This document shows, one piece after another, positions 41,126 to 41,502 of a DNA stretch of 41,502 nucleotides. Where the stretch lies: the NCBI RefSeq assembly GCF_000333615.1, contig NZ_BADL01000323.1, positions 1-41,502 of the forward strand, in the 5' to 3' direction. The notes beneath the pieces were generated by a model. That model saw only the letters and a program-made list of their open reading frames with translations. It did not search any database and had not been told where the DNA came from. Position 1 is the first letter of the stretch. The number at the start of each line of letters is the position of its first letter. Origin of the DNA: Ideonella sp. B508-1. GTDB lineage: Bacteria > Pseudomonadota > Gammaproteobacteria > Burkholderiales > Burkholderiaceae_C. Made by a program: the position numbers and the translations under genes.

Positions 41126-41199
41126 TGGATGTGAGGGGGCGTAACGGAGCCCTCCGGGGAAACCCCCGAGGGTGTGTGGGCCTCGCCGCCGGAGGTCGC

Positions 41200-41502
41200 T
41201 CAGGCCTTGAGGAACTCCGCGCGGGCGCCCAGCCAGCGCGCCACCTGGGCCCGCGCCGCCGCGGGGTGTCGGTCCAGCAGCTGGCTGGCCAGAGCGCGGG
41301 CGCGCGCCAGCAGCGGCGCGTCCTCGGCCAGGTCGGCAAAACGCAACAGGGCGTCGCCCCGACTGGCGCGCGCCCATGAACTCGCCGGGGCCGCGTATCT
41401 CCAGGTCGCGCCGGGCGATCTCGAAACCATCGGTGGTCTCCACCATGGCCTTCAGGCGCTGCTTGCCGCTGTCTGACAGCGGCGTGCCGAAAAGCAGCAC
41501 GC
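41200..41502 (-). CDS. recG: ATP-dependent DNA helicase RecG, C-terminal part, apparently frameshifted
   Basis: The right edge enters the last 100 or so residues of RecG, a helicase that remodels stalled replication forks. Helicase motif VI and the RecG wedge-end signature are visible: FGTPLSDSGKQRLKAMV, RRDLEIRGPGEFMGARQSG. At that point the frame breaks: family sequence continues GDALLRFADLAED, but this is found one base out of frame. It then runs to a normal RecG end (GARAEFLKA) at 41200. The break is at a run of four C on the plus strand (41357-41360); three would restore the frame. It is either a sequencing/assembly error or a real mutation. If real, the product would instead run in the wrong frame to 41093. 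Confidence 0.85.

Overview
High-GC DNA (about 70% G+C, GC-rich third codon positions) with a gene set typical of Burkholderiales: an OxyR with Cys199/Cys208, UbiA, a PutA of about 1010 residues without an N-terminal DNA-binding domain, and an alginate-type acetylation module. It looks like chromosome from an Ideonella/Rubrivivax/Roseateles-like betaproteobacterium; the genus is inferred and was not tested. I see no tRNA, rRNA, CRISPR array or insertion sequence.

Region 1 (1-3.6 kb): an Lrp-family regulator diverges from putA, which turns proline into glutamate. Region 2 (3.8-10.2 kb): a tight, mostly overlapping plus-strand cluster. It encodes a small glutamic-type intramembrane protease (MrtJ-like), its likely substrate (a cytochrome c / choice-of-anchor D protein with a C-terminal sorting signal), a TlpA-like thioredoxin, a DUF4266 lipoprotein ending in GGGGCGCN, a DUF3570 outer-membrane barrel, an ApbE flavin transferase and DsbD. 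I read this as an envelope redox system combining heme, flavin and thiol chemistry; its function is unknown to me. Region 3 (10.2-18.1 kb): housekeeping genes mnmH and selD (selenium), gdhA and proC (glutamate/proline), ubiA (ubiquinone), then a secreted hypothetical protein, a DUF192 protein and a DUF4434 glycoside-hydrolase-like lipoprotein.

Region 4 (18.2-33.8 kb) is the most striking. A plus-strand operon wecB - bcsB-like - nfrB - nfrA encodes a surface-polysaccharide machine: UDP-ManNAc supply, a periplasmic BcsB-like partner, a GT2 synthase carrying a c-di-GMP-binding MshEN domain, and an outer-membrane TPR/barrel exporter. Divergent from it, a minus-strand operon (AlgX-like, AlgJ-like, AlgI, AlgF) encodes a complete polysaccharide O-acylation module. 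A 312-bp AT-rich gap with repeated ACATGT palindromes separates them. Converging on algF, and overlapping it by 11 bp, is an acyl-CoA-dehydrogenase / carrier-protein / aminoacyl-AMP-ligase trio that could build an unusual acyl or aminoacyl group. My main proposal is a c-di-GMP-switched, acylated ManNAc-type exopolysaccharide related to the E. coli N4 glycan receptor system but with extra modification modules.

Region 5 (33.9-41.5 kb): prfC, a nitrobindin-like protein, a 53-residue membrane peptide with an OxyR-like half-site upstream, oxyR, two tandem M4 (thermolysin-type) metalloprotease paralogues, and the 3' end of recG, which carries an apparent single-base frameshift.
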